Notes under the pieces: generated by a model
Database searches by the model: none
What the model was told of the DNA's origin: nothing
What the model saw: the letters and a program-made list of their open reading frames with translations, nothing else
In this document: positions 12,077 to 23,042 of the stretch, piece after piece
Numbering within the stretch: position 1 is the first letter of the stretch
How the letters are laid out: every line of letters starts with the position of its first letter
Source: Lethocerus indicus
Lineage: Eukaryota > Arthropoda > Insecta > Hemiptera > Belostomatidae
Length of the DNA stretch: 64,000 bases
Assembly: GCA_019843655.1 (NCBI GenBank)
Contig: JACDQD010000005.1
Coordinates: 2,941,575-3,005,574, forward strand
Reading direction: 5' to 3'
Made by a program: the position numbers and the translations under genes

Positions 12077-15000
12077 AATAGACGTTGAATGATATATACA
12101 TGATACTATCTTGGACCTAGATTGTGGACTGTCATGTGGTTTTAATGCCTAGAGTTTGTAGAGATGTATAACGATATTTATTGAATTAATATAAGTTTTA
12201 TATATATAATTCCAATAATAAATCAATATGCGGATTCTTATTTAGTGCTTGTTATATACAGGGAAACGTTTTCAGGGACGTTTAAACTGAGGGAAAGCGC
12301 AAAAAAAAGTCAACGCGCATTGTAAAGTGGACGACAGAATGACTCAACGTTTACTGCAGTAGCGAAAAAAAGGTTCAAGACTAAAAAGGGTCAAATCTAT
12401 TTTCCCCGTTTAATAACGTAGCCAGTGAGTGAGTGGGTGCGGGCTAGCCCTTCTGTGTTCGCCACTCAGCAGAGAGGTCGAATTTGAATGGGACCGATTG
12501 CGAGGGTAACCAATTTCGATTCATCCCTTTGATATAACCGACGTTAACCGATGCGGGGTATAACAGACAGAAAAAAAAATGACGCGGAAAAAATGGATCC
12601 GAGCGCAGGAAACAACGGGCGGGAAAAAACCTTTAAAGTTTAATTGTCCCCCATTCCTGGACCCACTCAATTTTCTACTTGGTATTAAAACACGAGTAAC
12701 CTGACGAACCTTTGTCGTGATGTAATCCTCCAGTTTCATATGGCCCCCAGTTTACTGGATACTCAACCGACATTTTTAAACTATGTATACATTTTTTATC
12801 GCGAAATTCATATTTTCCGCACCGTTTTTCGCCGCGATCGACTTCTGGGCCGAGATTAAATGTTGCATTGGCCAGACAAAAATAAAACGCGGCAACGAAT
12901 CCACGTGTGGATAATTTAATTATAACTGGTAGAAAAAAAGAAGGATAACCAGTTAAATAAATTTATATTCACAAATGATTCAGAAAGTTACCAATTTTTG
13001 TTATAACCTTTTCGACAGCAATTTGAGGAGGTGCTACCGTTCGACGATTTCAGTTTCGAACCTACTCTAAACAGACCAATACTCGAAACCAATTAGGTTG
13101 CCCTTTCACGCGACGGACGGGTTCATCCTTAATCAATTTAATTTCGTCCAAGTGAATGATTATTTTCGATTTGTGGACGGATTTGGCTGAGGGCAGTGAA
13201 CTGGTTTTGGGGGTTGGTGCGGCCCTTCTAATCGGATGTTTTTCAAGGCCGATTAGGTTTTATCTGTCCAAACCTGCCGGCGGCTCAACGATCCCTCCGA
13301 TGATTTCTTGCGCCTCCCCCACCCTCGAACTCGATCCGGCAAATCCCTTTACCGCGGTCCAGACCAACCCCCTCATCCTTCTCCTCCTCCTCCTCCACCG
13401 CCAGATTAGGACCGTGATATATATTCGAATTGTGGGGGAGGATAGGCAAGGGATTGCCGATCGGGGATATAGAGATTGTTTTTGCTCGGCCGGGAGCAAA
13501 TGGAAACAAATTGGCCATAAATCGGACTTATGTTTTAATTCCGGCCGGAATTCCGGCCTGTTGGAAGTCGAAGCGCGACTTAAGAATACTGATAAATCCC
13601 ATCTTGCGGCTTATTTCTTACACCGGGTACCTATCCGACAACTTTCGGTAACCTTACTCCAACTCTCGAACAACTTTTGAATCTGTATAGATATTATTAA
13701 ATATAAAAAAATAAACATCCGGAATTTTCCACAGAGTATTGTCTAGACATCGATTATCTGACGTGATGTGCAAATACCTGGGATGCTAAAGTATCATCAC
13801 GGAAGTGCGCTTATAGAATTCGTACATTTAAATAATTTAACTAAATAGTTTATAAAAGAAAACAAAAGAAATGTTGAAATAATCGAATTTCTAATTATTC
13901 GTGACATAATAATTTATCGACACTGCGTTATGAGGAAGGGGCTGAATTCGCGGTATAGTATCTTTCGAATTTTGCTCACAGTTAATGACAACGCCAATAC
14001 CGAGTGCTGGGGAGATTGAGAACGGGGGCACTTCTTGAAGGGGCGGAGTTGGGGATGGGCGGGGGACGACGACGAGGGTATGAAATCTCGTTATAATTGT
14101 GATTAGTAACTTTCGAGAATTAAGATTTTTGGAGATGAGAAGGAGGGGGAAAGAGAGAGAGGAGAGAGAGATTTTTGAAGTATGAAAAGACGAAGACCGT
14201 TCGGACGAAAGGGCGGGGAGTGGAAATTAAAATGGAAAATTAAACATTGAGAGTGGATGAGAGCTAAGAAGTGGGGAGTTGGTGGGGATGGAGGGGGGCT
14301 GGTGGAGTGATGGAGGGGGATCATTGTCCTCTGGGGTCGCCCGCTATTAAAATTGCCGAATAAAAAAAAATCCTCCTAAAATAAATCCTAGAAGATTCAG
14401 CGACTAAATAAATATGTGCTCATTTTCCATCGGACTGCATTCGGCCACCTACGCCTCTTGTCAAAGGTTCCTTTTGTCGAGGCGTCCAATTAGGCGCCGG
14501 TCGGAAATTGGACCGACGCTAATAATAACATCATCGAGGGGACAACGAGGTATAATTATTTATTCGCCGTACGCCGCAAGAATCTTCGATTAAACCGGAG
14601 ATGGAAATTGCTTCAATACCAGTTTTACAACGGGAATACGGCTTTACCTTTCCTCAAGGTCCGTTAACGCGGAAATTATCGGCAGTTCTAACATAAGCGT
14701 TTTCCGCAAAAGGGAGATTACAGCGGACGATCGATCTCGGGTCTTTCCAATCGTTTATTACCAATCGCCGATATCGGAGCGGTCGTTGACAGGTTGAAAT
14801 ATAATTTCCGGTATTTTTCCCTTTTATAATAATTACCGGCGCCTAGTCAGGGGACGAATGGAGTCGTTAAAGTTTCCATTAATGACAGAGCGGCCTCGCA
14901 AATTCAGGTCTCTGGAGATAAAACGATCCCAAATCGCTTTATTATTAATGTAAATCAAGAACGGGGCAGGGTGAGATAACACATCTTCCTTTAGCTGCCT

Positions 15001-15439
15001 ACCGATTCGGCTCTGGCCGGTATATCGTAAACCCGATCGGGGGGCCACACTAATTTACCTTTACCCACCCACCCGATCTAATACCTTGTCATTACCGTTA
15101 TCATTAAAATGCTCGTTATTCGACGCCGATGGTGTGCCCAATTATTGATACCAGCAGCTCCTCCTACTCCTCCTCCTCTAATTGAGTCCGTTGTTTTTTT
15201 AGGTCGACCGCACGAATTCTACCCCAAATATCACAAGTCTGCACCGTTCCTCCAGTCTTCAATTAGTCTAAATTAAATTGTCTTACGGCCGCAAGTATAT
15301 AAACCGTCAGTATAGACTGGTCCTATAATTTAAACGTAATATAATGAAGTTTATTTTAGACTATGTATAGACACTAGAAGTCAAGTAAATGACAGTGCAA
15401 ACAGGATACCCCACAAGCGTCCCATGTGCCGAATTGAGT
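12077..15439. other. Non-coding sequence, no gene recognised
   Basis: Several overlapping ORFs (13156-13680 +, 13260-13518 -, 14103-14324 -) arise from purine/pyrimidine-rich strands such as the ctcctcctcctcc run near 13380 and its complement. None has a recognisable domain or splice-supported extension. No RNA gene or repeat assigned. Confidence 0.55.
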
Positions 15440-15545
15440 CACAAGGCTAGTGAAACCGGTCTAGCAAAACACCAACCGTCTAGAAAAACTAATTATATAG
15501 CGGACTGCTCCTTCCTCCAATACCTGCGTGGCAGGTACCTCGGAG
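15440..15545 (-). mobile_element. Foldback-family arm remnant
   Basis: Reads gaaaccggtctagcaaaaca at 15453-15472, the inverse of the family arm core, followed by ccgtctagaaaaac and a block inverted relative to 11760-11840. It probably belongs to the same insertion as the unit array at 15875-16242, but the intervening 330 bp do not match other copies, so it is listed separately. Confidence 0.65.
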
Positions 15546-15874
15546 CGGTACCTGTTGTGCGGTAGGGGTTGGTAAACATACGGTAAAGCGGGTGGCTCCC
15601 AATAATATACTCCGGGGAGTGGTGGCGGGGGCGGTAATAACGGTTGTCCCGCGTTATAGTGTCGTGAAATTGATCATGGCGGCAGGAAGTCGTTTTATAG
15701 GCGGTACCGGTTGTGTCTGGTAAAATAGCCGCCGGCGGACAAGGACCAGTTAAATCCCGACCGCTTTATGGCTTCCGTGACCCGGAAACCAATCACAGAA
15801 GGCCGACAGTCCCTCATCCGGGAGACGGCCCCGATTGTGGCTCAAATTCAAGTACACTGGCGCGGGGTACAAAG

Positions 15875-16242
15875 TTTCGTAGATTTCGTGTGTTTCCGTC
15901 TCCCCAACTATTGCCTCCTGAAGGTGGTGCGGAAATGTAATTAAATAAAGTTCGTTGGGTGCATTAGCACCGATAAGCTAGCGCGACCTGAGGGTGGTAC
16001 GGAAATGTACTTAAATAAAGTCCGTTGAGTGCATTAGCACCGATAGACTAGCGCCCCCTGAGGGTAGTACGGAAACGTACTTAACTGAAGTTCGTTCCGT
16101 GCACTTGCACCGATAAACTAGCGCCCCCTGAGGGTGGTGTGGACACGTAATTAACTAAAGTTCGTTGGGTGCATTTGCACCGATAAACTAGCGCCCCCAC
16201 ACGAAATCTACGGTATTCCAACCACTCACAAACCACAAAACA
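15875..16242. mobile_element. Short foldback-family derivative bounded by inverted ends and filled by 70-bp units
   Basis: The left end (cgtagatttcgtgtg, 15878-15892) and right end (cacacgaaatctacg, 16198-16212) are inverted copies. The right end continues with the family terminus (gtattccaacc...aaaccacaaaaca). Almost all of the interior is the tandem array at 15917-16196. It looks like an internally deleted element retaining only its ends and the minisatellite. Confidence 0.8.
15917..16196 (+). repeat. Tandem array, four copies of a 70-bp unit
   Basis: The unit starts cctgagggtggtacggaaatg, passes through ttaaataaagt, cgttg.gtgcattagcaccg and ends actagcgccc. Starts fall at 15917, 15987, 16057 and 16127, exactly 70 bp apart, with several substitutions between copies. 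The unit contains a short palindromic block (gtgca...tgcac). Single or partial units occur inside relatives at 11962-12076 (inverted) and 38205-38276. Confidence 0.93.
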
Positions 16243-16557
16243 TGTATTCTAAACTTGTAGACTATTGAATACAATTGCAGTTATCCGATTATGATTGACG
16301 AGAATTTAAATAAAGGCACATTAGTCGTTTACAAAAAGTCAGACTATGATTATAGGAATAACGTACAGTGGTTACGTCTTATATTTATGGGGCATTCACG
16401 GTATTTCAGTTTAATATATGTTCCGTCAAATTATACGAATGTTGCTGTTGTTATACGAATGTTCCGTCACCAGGTTATACGAAGTTAAACATTTTAGGGA
16501 TAGGAAACAATTTATAGGAAAAAATTTGTGACGTATCCTTATTGTCTTAAGGCTTAC
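16243..16557. other. Short intron segment downstream of the 386-bp exon
   Basis: AT-rich sequence between the exon donor (gtaagc, 16557-16552) and the inverted-repeat element. A local duplication of 'gttccgtca' and 'ttatacgaa' occurs at 16420-16482. No gene. Confidence 0.55.
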
Positions 16558-16943
16558 CGGAAATGAGTTTGGTTCCGACGTTCTCCCAACTGGTGAGGTT
16601 GTAGTAGAGTGTGTCCGGGCTGAGGGAGGAGAGCCTGTTGTTCCTGAGGTCGAGGGAGAGGTGGGCCACGCGCCCCAAGCGTGAGAGGAGGCCGAGGGGC
16701 AGCTCCTCCAGGTGCGTGTCCCTGATCTGCAGGCTGAGCTCCTGGCAACAGCCCTCGATCCCCCCGAGGGCGTCCCCGTCGAGGCTCCTCAGCGCCCGGC
16801 CCGTCACCTCCACCTGCCTCAGCTTGTTCGCCCTCGGCCGGCCCGAGCCGCTCAGCTCCGAACCGCTCAGCCGGTGCTCAGTCACCCGCACCGACAGCCG
16901 ACGGACGGAGGGCAGCCCCTCCAGCACAGACCCCAATCTCAAC
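16558..16943 (-). CDS. Exon E of the chaoptin-like LRR protein gene (most C-terminal exon found)
   Basis: A 386-bp minus-strand exon; acceptor ggtggtgcag just above 16943, donor gtaagc at 16557-16552. It completes the Arg codon, encodes 128 residues and leaves one G, probably opening a Gly codon. Visible stretches: GSVLEGLPSVRRLSVRV, LRSLDGDAL, and VAHLSLDLRNNRLSSLSPD followed by an NLT sequon. In chaoptin-like proteins this precedes the cysteine-rich C-terminal cap, which I could not find downstream. The exon is conspicuously GC-rich with G/C third positions, unlike the more AT-rich main exon; long antisense and out-of-frame ORFs over it are shadows of that composition. Because the exon ends in a clean donor with no stop, the gene continues to lower coordinates, probably past position 1. 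Confidence 0.88.
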
Positions 16944-18664
16944 CTGCACCACCACACAACGCTATATTCAATATTATCAACATTTTATAGCAACAGTTAT
17001 AGACGATATACCAAAGATCAATCAGATAAAAAGACATAATGAATGTGGTATCTCCTAAACATTGCTATTCCGGTTTCGGCCGCTCCCCACCTTCAGTAGC
17101 AGTGCGAGTCACTTTGGCACTTTGGATGCCTATGGGGCATCCTGTTTACACTGCGGCTTATTTCACTTGTACTCTAATCTATAATATGTACTAATAAATC
17201 CAACGTGCCGAAGTGAGTCACACTGCCACTAAAGATGGCGAGCGGTCCAAGCCTGTACAATATAAAAAGACATTAATAAACTTTGCAATAGACAATGGCA
17301 ATCAGAGTCCCATCAAGTTACCCATTCTTCCTCCAACTGCCTATACATCGAACAGACCTGGATTTTTCAGCCGTTCTTTTTTTTTTTAAACGAGGGACAA
17401 ATAGCTTTCCGTTTACCTTCGGTCCGCGGTAGGGAAGTTGGTTTGTGAAGGAAAGCGAGGGGACACATCTGTCACAACAACACTGGCGCTCTCGCACTCC
17501 GCTCCGAACGCCAAAACGTAATCCCGCCGACGGAAAAATCGGGATTACAACAATTGGTCAAATAAAGAGGAGCCCGACCAAGTATAAATACGGGCTTTTA
17601 TGAAAACAAACGGAGAACTATCTGTTCACTCCAAACTGTTTTTCTTAAACCTTTTTATCGTCTATTAAATCCAGAGAACTTGTATGTATTGTACACATTA
17701 TTGCTCATATTTAAGAAATACAAATCTACTTATTTACGGATGGCATTTCGAGCCATCGCGGTGTGATTATTATTCGTTTCTTAATTGAAAAAGGTAGAGA
17801 AACAGTAAGTAATTTTCAAATATTAGCATGTTCCATTGCGGATACATTAACTTGAATTTGTTCTCGCGTTCCCTCAAAACCGGAATAGAACCGTTGCAAT
17901 CGAGGCAAACAAATAACGATATGATTCAATAACAAGTAACGTAGACCGAAACTAGGTTTATCGGACCGTACTGCGAATTATTCACACAGTCAAACACAGT
18001 CTCCGCTGCCCCACTCACCGAATCCATCGATTAGTTTGATGAAATAGCCCTCCCCGTGTATTACCAGTCAGTTCGATTCCAAGATGAAAATTTTATTTTA
18101 TCCTCGGAAAGCTTCGTTAACGAACTACCGGTCTGTAGTTCGGGACTCTACCGGGAAACAAAATAGGGAAAGCAAATTCCGGCCGAATATTCGTTAGGTG
18201 CATCGGATTTTAATACGGCTTTTCCGCACAAATAATCAATCTGTTACACTTCATACCCGATGACCATCCGTTAGACCACGGTGCTCGCTGCTAATTTCAA
18301 AAATAGGAGAGAACGTTCGTCTCACGCCTCATATTGGGCTGGCAACTAAATTATTGCGTTTTGAAATATACTGGCTGCCAAAAAATATATGGATAACTTT
18401 ATAACCCGCGGATGGGAAAAATCTGCAGTTATTCAGTTACCGTCCTGTTAATCCCATCGTACAATGAGGTAACGTTTATATTTATTGGGAATAAATATCA
18501 ATTCTAATAACCCTGCCTTAACACATCCTGGTTTCCGATACCCTCGAGCTTTGTGGGGCCATCGATTATTGAAGAGACACGCGTCAAGTTATCGAAGCCA
18601 TAATTCGGACATCGAATATATTCAGAGGGAAACAGGGATTGTAATAAAAAGGTCTGATCTATAC
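16944..18664 (-). other. Intron between the 152-bp exon and the GC-rich 386-bp exon (1.7 kb)
   Basis: A GT-AG intron with gtatag donor and ggtgcag acceptor, phase 2. It contains a compact inverted-repeat element at 17070-17262 (listed separately). The remainder is unremarkable AT-rich sequence. Confidence 0.78.
17070..17262. mobile_element. Compact foldback-family element (about 190 bp)
   Basis: The left arm (ccggtttcggccgctcccca...gtgcgagtcactttggcac) and right arm (cgaagtgagtcacactgcca...atggcgagcggtccaagcct) are diverged inverted copies with a short A/T-rich loop. Same arm core as the 7.5, 11.8, 15.4 and 38 kb copies. It lies in an intron of the LRR gene. Confidence 0.75.
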
Positions 18665-18816
18665 CTGTCTATGTTGGGCCAGGTCTGTACCCTGAGCGTC
18701 GATAGGAGCGTGCATCCCGTCAGGGAGTCGGTGTCGAACCTCTCGAGCCGCGGCAGGTCGGAGATGTCCAGAGATTCCAGACGTTCCAGACCGAGGAAAC
18801 TGTCTTTGGTCAGCAT
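18665..18816 (-). CDS. Exon D of the chaoptin-like LRR protein gene
   Basis: A 152-bp minus-strand exon. The acceptor cgctcag lies just above 18816 and the donor gtatag (weaker than its neighbours') at 18664-18659. It joins the 20552 end in phase 0, giving HNPIK-MLTKDSFLGLERL, and encodes 50 residues ending TWPNID plus two bases (AG) of a split Arg codon. It contains two LRR-like units (ESLDISDLPRLERFDTDSL and the following LLSTLRVQTW). The shift from NxI-type repeats to DLPRLERFD and LRVQTWP marks the transition to the C-terminal, less regular part of these proteins. The Met at its start is internal, not an initiator. Confidence 0.88.
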
Positions 18817-20551
18817 CTGAGCGTTGAGAGAAAATTAGTATGACATTTTTATGAATGGGTAGTAGCGAGGTGGGACAAATCAGGATTTCGTACAAAGTAC
18901 AAATTTTGTAACGCACTAAATTGTTGTATTTAAGGTGACACATACCATAAAAACTTCTTGTGCTGTGTACCTATTGAATCACCCTATTATTGTCTCATAT
19001 ATAATCATCAATTAATTACGGATGAAACGCGATAGAAGCTAACCTTAGCGTTATTAAGGAGGAATTTCAGACGCAGTTTTGGTAGAAGAAACTGATATGG
19101 ATAACTTTGACAGCAAAAATTTACCGAAAATCAGAGTGGTATAAAGTGGGTGTAAAGGTTTATATTCAAATATTATATAGTTAATTAGTTGATTACCCGC
19201 TTGTGAAACTCCTGCCCTCGTCCTAATCTAAGGGGAATGAAACTGATGCATTACGTAATAGAGGAAGAATTAAAATGTACGTTTTCTCGCATTCCTTTCA
19301 ATTTCTAGGTTTAACCCTGCCCTTAAAATGAGTCCAATTGCAATAAATGACGATAGAAGAAAGTAAACTAAGCTTTGTGTGAACTCGCAGTACAATTTTG
19401 TGAGTGTAATTTCCTTGAACATATTTATGGCAAAGTTATGACAAGGGGCACAACCCCGTTTTGGCCGATATGAAAAGCTTGATTATAACTTTATATATCC
19501 TACATATTGTTATAAAATATTGTACAACATACGAAGGTATACGCCAAGGCACACCTGGGCGAACCGAAGGGACCGTCTCTCCCATGTGTACTTTCAAGTT
19601 TGGCTTATATATTTAGTTTGTATCCAATACTGGTTGGTTGAAAACTACTACTTGGGTGGGCAAAGTTTCCGCGAGTCTTTGCCCACCTAAGTTGGAGTGG
19701 AGGGCAGGTTCTAGGCGTGTTTATCTTTCCTCTATTGTTTACGTTTTCGTGGAAAGCGCAAACTTGATTTCGGACTATTTAGTGGTGGTTCATTTTGTTT
19801 GTTCTCCCTCTTTAATAACTCCAGTTGTTTTGCAGTTTCTTCGAAACTATTTTCGGCTCAGTTCTTTATCGTTGTCAAGGTAAATTTTAAAGATACATAT
19901 GAAAACGAAGAACGCTGGAGATCAGCCCCAGTGTAATTGTGCGTAGGTAGGTAACGCAGAATGAGTTTTCGAAGAAAATACAGAGGAATGGTATTTTGGA
20001 AAAGCAGAGAGATTTATATATTTTTCAGGAGTACTTATTTCTCTGAAATACTTCGAATGACTTTGAAATGAGAAGGGAGAGCAGTGTAAATATTAAGAAC
20101 TGTATTGGAAATGCTTCAAAACAGAACTTAAGAAGTTTTATGGAAAGGGTATATAAAGGAAGACAAATTGGTATATTGCAGAAATGCAGAAGCCAATATC
20201 TCAGCCCGAAATGAATGTATCTAGTAGTTTAAACACTGCAGAAAAATATGAGTCGATGCAGTCTTCGATGATCTGCAAAAGATACCATTTCTCAGATACC
20301 GATTTTGGTTTCCCGCCATCGTGACGGAATATGTTATAAAAACAGTTATGCACTTACGGTTATTATCCATGTACGGATAATATTACCTGTTCAATAGGCG
20401 GGTGGTAACAAAATGTACGAGAGAGATGATATATTATTTTCTTTCACTGGGGTTTTCTACCCGCATTATGATCGATCACAACCCCCGAATATATGTGGGT
20501 ACTACACATAGAGTAGTTTTATCAATAGAAGTGTATAGTGGAGGCGTTTAC
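18817..20551 (-). other. Intron between main LRR exon and the 152-bp exon (1.7 kb)
   Basis: A GT-AG intron with a gtaaac donor and cgctcag acceptor, phase 0. It is AT-rich, single-copy-looking sequence. I see no repeat, RNA gene or additional exon. Confidence 0.8.
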
Positions 20552-23042
20552 CTTGATGGGATTGTGCGTGACGTCCAAATGCTTGAGGAGGGGTAGACGG
20601 TGCCAGGCGTTGGAGGGTAAGGACGAGAAGCGGCAATGGGAGAGGTAGAGGTTGCGGAGGCTGGGCAGGCTCTCGACTACGACGTCCGGCAGCTCCCCTA
20701 TAGGATTGCCGGTGAGGTTGAGCGCTATCAGATTTGGCAGGGGTAGGACGGGCGCGTACGATATGCCCGTCTCGGCGAGGTTGAGCTCCCTGAGGGACTG
20801 CAGGTAGTGGAACAGCTCCTTGAAATTGGACCTGAGCCTGTTGCCGCACATTTCCAGCCTCTGGAGCCCGCCGACGCTCGTGAAGACGTTGTCCGGCAGG
20901 AGGGAGAGCTTGTTGTAGCAGAGGTTGAGGCCGGTCAGTAGGGGAGTTTCGGCCGTCATGCTCGAATCCAAGTGTTCTATCTGGTTGTGGGACACGTCCA
21001 GCATCCTGAGCGTGAACCCGACCTCGCCCAGGGCGGCGCTCGGCATCACGACGAACTCGTTGTTGGACAAGTCGAGCCGTTCCAGTTTCGTGTTCTGGAA
21101 CGCGTCCCTCGGAATCGATCTGATGTGGTTGTACGAGAGGTCGATTATCCTGAGGTTGGAGAGACACTTGAACTGTTCCATGTGTATCTGCTCTATGTGG
21201 TTGTGCGACAGGTCCAATATCTGCAGCGTCTTCAGCCCGACGAAGGCCCTCTTCCTCAGGGAGACTATACTGTTGTGCTGGAGTGTCAGCGCCTGGAGTG
21301 GCTCCAGCTCGCCGAAAGCGGACTCGTCCAGTTTGCTGATGTGGTTGTAGCCGAGATATATCCTCCTGATGCTTTGCGAAATCGTTTCGAAAAATTCCTT
21401 GGGTACAGCATTGATTTGGTTATGGCTTATGTCTATCGTGTGTATACTGACCGGCCGCATGGTATCGGCCACGAGGAGTGAGCTGATGTAGTTTCTGGAC
21501 AGGTTCAGGCTCAGGGGCAACACCGGATTGGAAACGTTCTGAAAAGCGCTCAGGGAAAACACCTGCAGTTCGTTACACTGCAGGTCCAATTTGGCGAAGT
21601 TCGTGATGTCGTTGAAGGCTCTCGGGGATATCGTGACTATTTTATTTTCCGAAAGTATGACCGACAATTTGCTGGACAGACTTTTGAAGGCGTTCGATTT
21701 GATAGTCCTTATCTGGTTGCCGTTCAGAACTATGGATTGCAGCTCGTCCAAGTTGGTGAACGTGTGCGGGTCGATGGTCATCACCAGGTTGTAGGACATC
21801 CGGACGTCCCTCAGGTTCTTGTGGACGTTGGGATGGAAGAGACCGACGGGGATGGCGGTGATCCTGTTACCGTCCAAGTTTAAATACTGGAGATTAGTGA
21901 AGGTGTAGAGTGCGCTCTGAGAGATCGTTCGGAAATTATTGTTGTCCAGCGCTAACCAGACCAACGAGTGGAGCGGCTTGAGAAATTCTTCCGGGAAATC
22001 TTCTTGGTAAAAGCCGAAACTTATTTCCAAGCTTTCCAGACTCTCGGATACGTCCACGAACGCTTCGGAGTCTATCGAACTGATTTTGTTGAAGGAGAGA
22101 CTGAGCTCCCTGAGCTTCGGCGTCCTCCTGAATGTCCTCGCGTGGACCTGCACTATCCTGTTGTTCATCAGAAGTAGGGTGTCCAGATTTTCGGCCCAAT
22201 CCTCGAAATCCTCTTCGAAAATTTCGGTGATGTGGTTGTAGCCGATATTCAGATGCGATAGGCGTTCGCACTTTCGCAAAGAGTCGACAGGTATCTGTTC
22301 CAGTTTATTTCCGGACAGGGAGAGGGCGCTCAAGGTGTGCGCGAACGAATTAAAAGTATCGTTCGGTATGGAACTGATGTTGTTCGAAGGGATGTATAGA
22401 TATTTAAGCCTCCTGAGGGCGGTCAAGGCTTTGGGCACGGCCTGAAGGTGATTGCCTCCGAGGTCCAGGTATTCGAGGGTATCTTCCAGTCCGCGAAACG
22501 CTCCGTCGCTCACGGATTCCAAGTTATTCCTGGACAGGTAAATCCTGCCCAGCGCGAGCCCTTTGAAAGCGTCATCCTTCAGGACCCTTATGTTGTTGAA
22601 ATCTAGATTTAGATCCCTGACCGTTAAGGTGCCGTTGAAAGGGTTCGGCGGCAGGAAGCTTATAGAATTCTCGCCCAAGTCCAATTTCTCGAGTTTTTTC
22701 CTGTGCTTGAAATTATAAATTGGTATCGTATTGATAAAATTGTCCCTCAGATAGAGCCAGGTGAGGGACTTGGACTTGTCTATAAGTTCGGTGGGAAATT
22801 TAGAAATGTAATTGTTGGCCACGCTCAGCGTCTGGATGTTGGGCGGAAAGTAGGAGGACTTCAAATTAGACATTTTGTTTCTGTCGAGATTCAACCAGGT
22901 CAACTGGTGGAAGCAGGACAGTGGCGGTGGCGGAGAGTCAGGATCGTCTCGGAAGTCGATCAGATCGTTTTCACCGAGGAACAGATTGGTCAACGTGTAT
23001 TGCACTCCGCCCCAATCCTGGTCCAAATTCGAGATGTAATTA
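20552..23042 (-). CDS. Exon C, main exon of the chaoptin-like protein: tandem LRR ectodomain
   Basis: A 2491-bp exon with 830 uninterrupted codons (residues 86-915 of the assembled fragment). The acceptor tttatttcag lies just above 23042 and the donor gtaaac follows Lys (HNPIK) at 20551-20546. It is essentially all 23-25-residue LRRs, roughly 34 of them, with LxxLxLxxNxIxxI cores such as RRIYLGYNHISKLDESAFG and RIIDLSYNHIRSIP. At least six N-glycosylation sequons (NGT, NIS, NDT, NVS, NLS, NLT) fit an extracellular protein. Early landmarks are NLDQDWGG and TLTNLFLGENDL, which I associate with insect chaoptin-like proteins. By family it is expected to act at the cell surface in adhesion or recognition; ligand and tissue cannot be read here. 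The open frame continues about 28 codons upstream from a Met, but those codons are intron. It does not look like Drosophila chaoptin itself in detail, so a paralogue is likelier. Confidence 0.95.

Noticed and set aside
13156..13680. 174-codon plus-strand ORF with a poly-Leu stretch
   Set aside because: The Leu run comes from a ctcctcctc tract and overlaps two antisense ORFs. No domain, signal or splice support.
15917..16196. CRISPR-like regular array
   Set aside because: Units are contiguous 70-bp repeats with no unique spacers, in a eukaryotic genome; it is a minisatellite.
16547..17039. Four ORFs over the 386-bp GC-rich exon, including 142 codons on plus
   Set aside because: GC-rich sequence removes stops in all frames. 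Only the minus frame with LRR spacing and splice-site agreement is retained, and the apparent Met start at 16957 is intron.
21936..22271. 111-codon minus-strand ORF, and 20502-21167 of 221 codons
   Set aside because: Same strand as the LRR exon but out of frame; they overlap the strongly supported LRR frame and show low-complexity Pro/Arg/Gln content.
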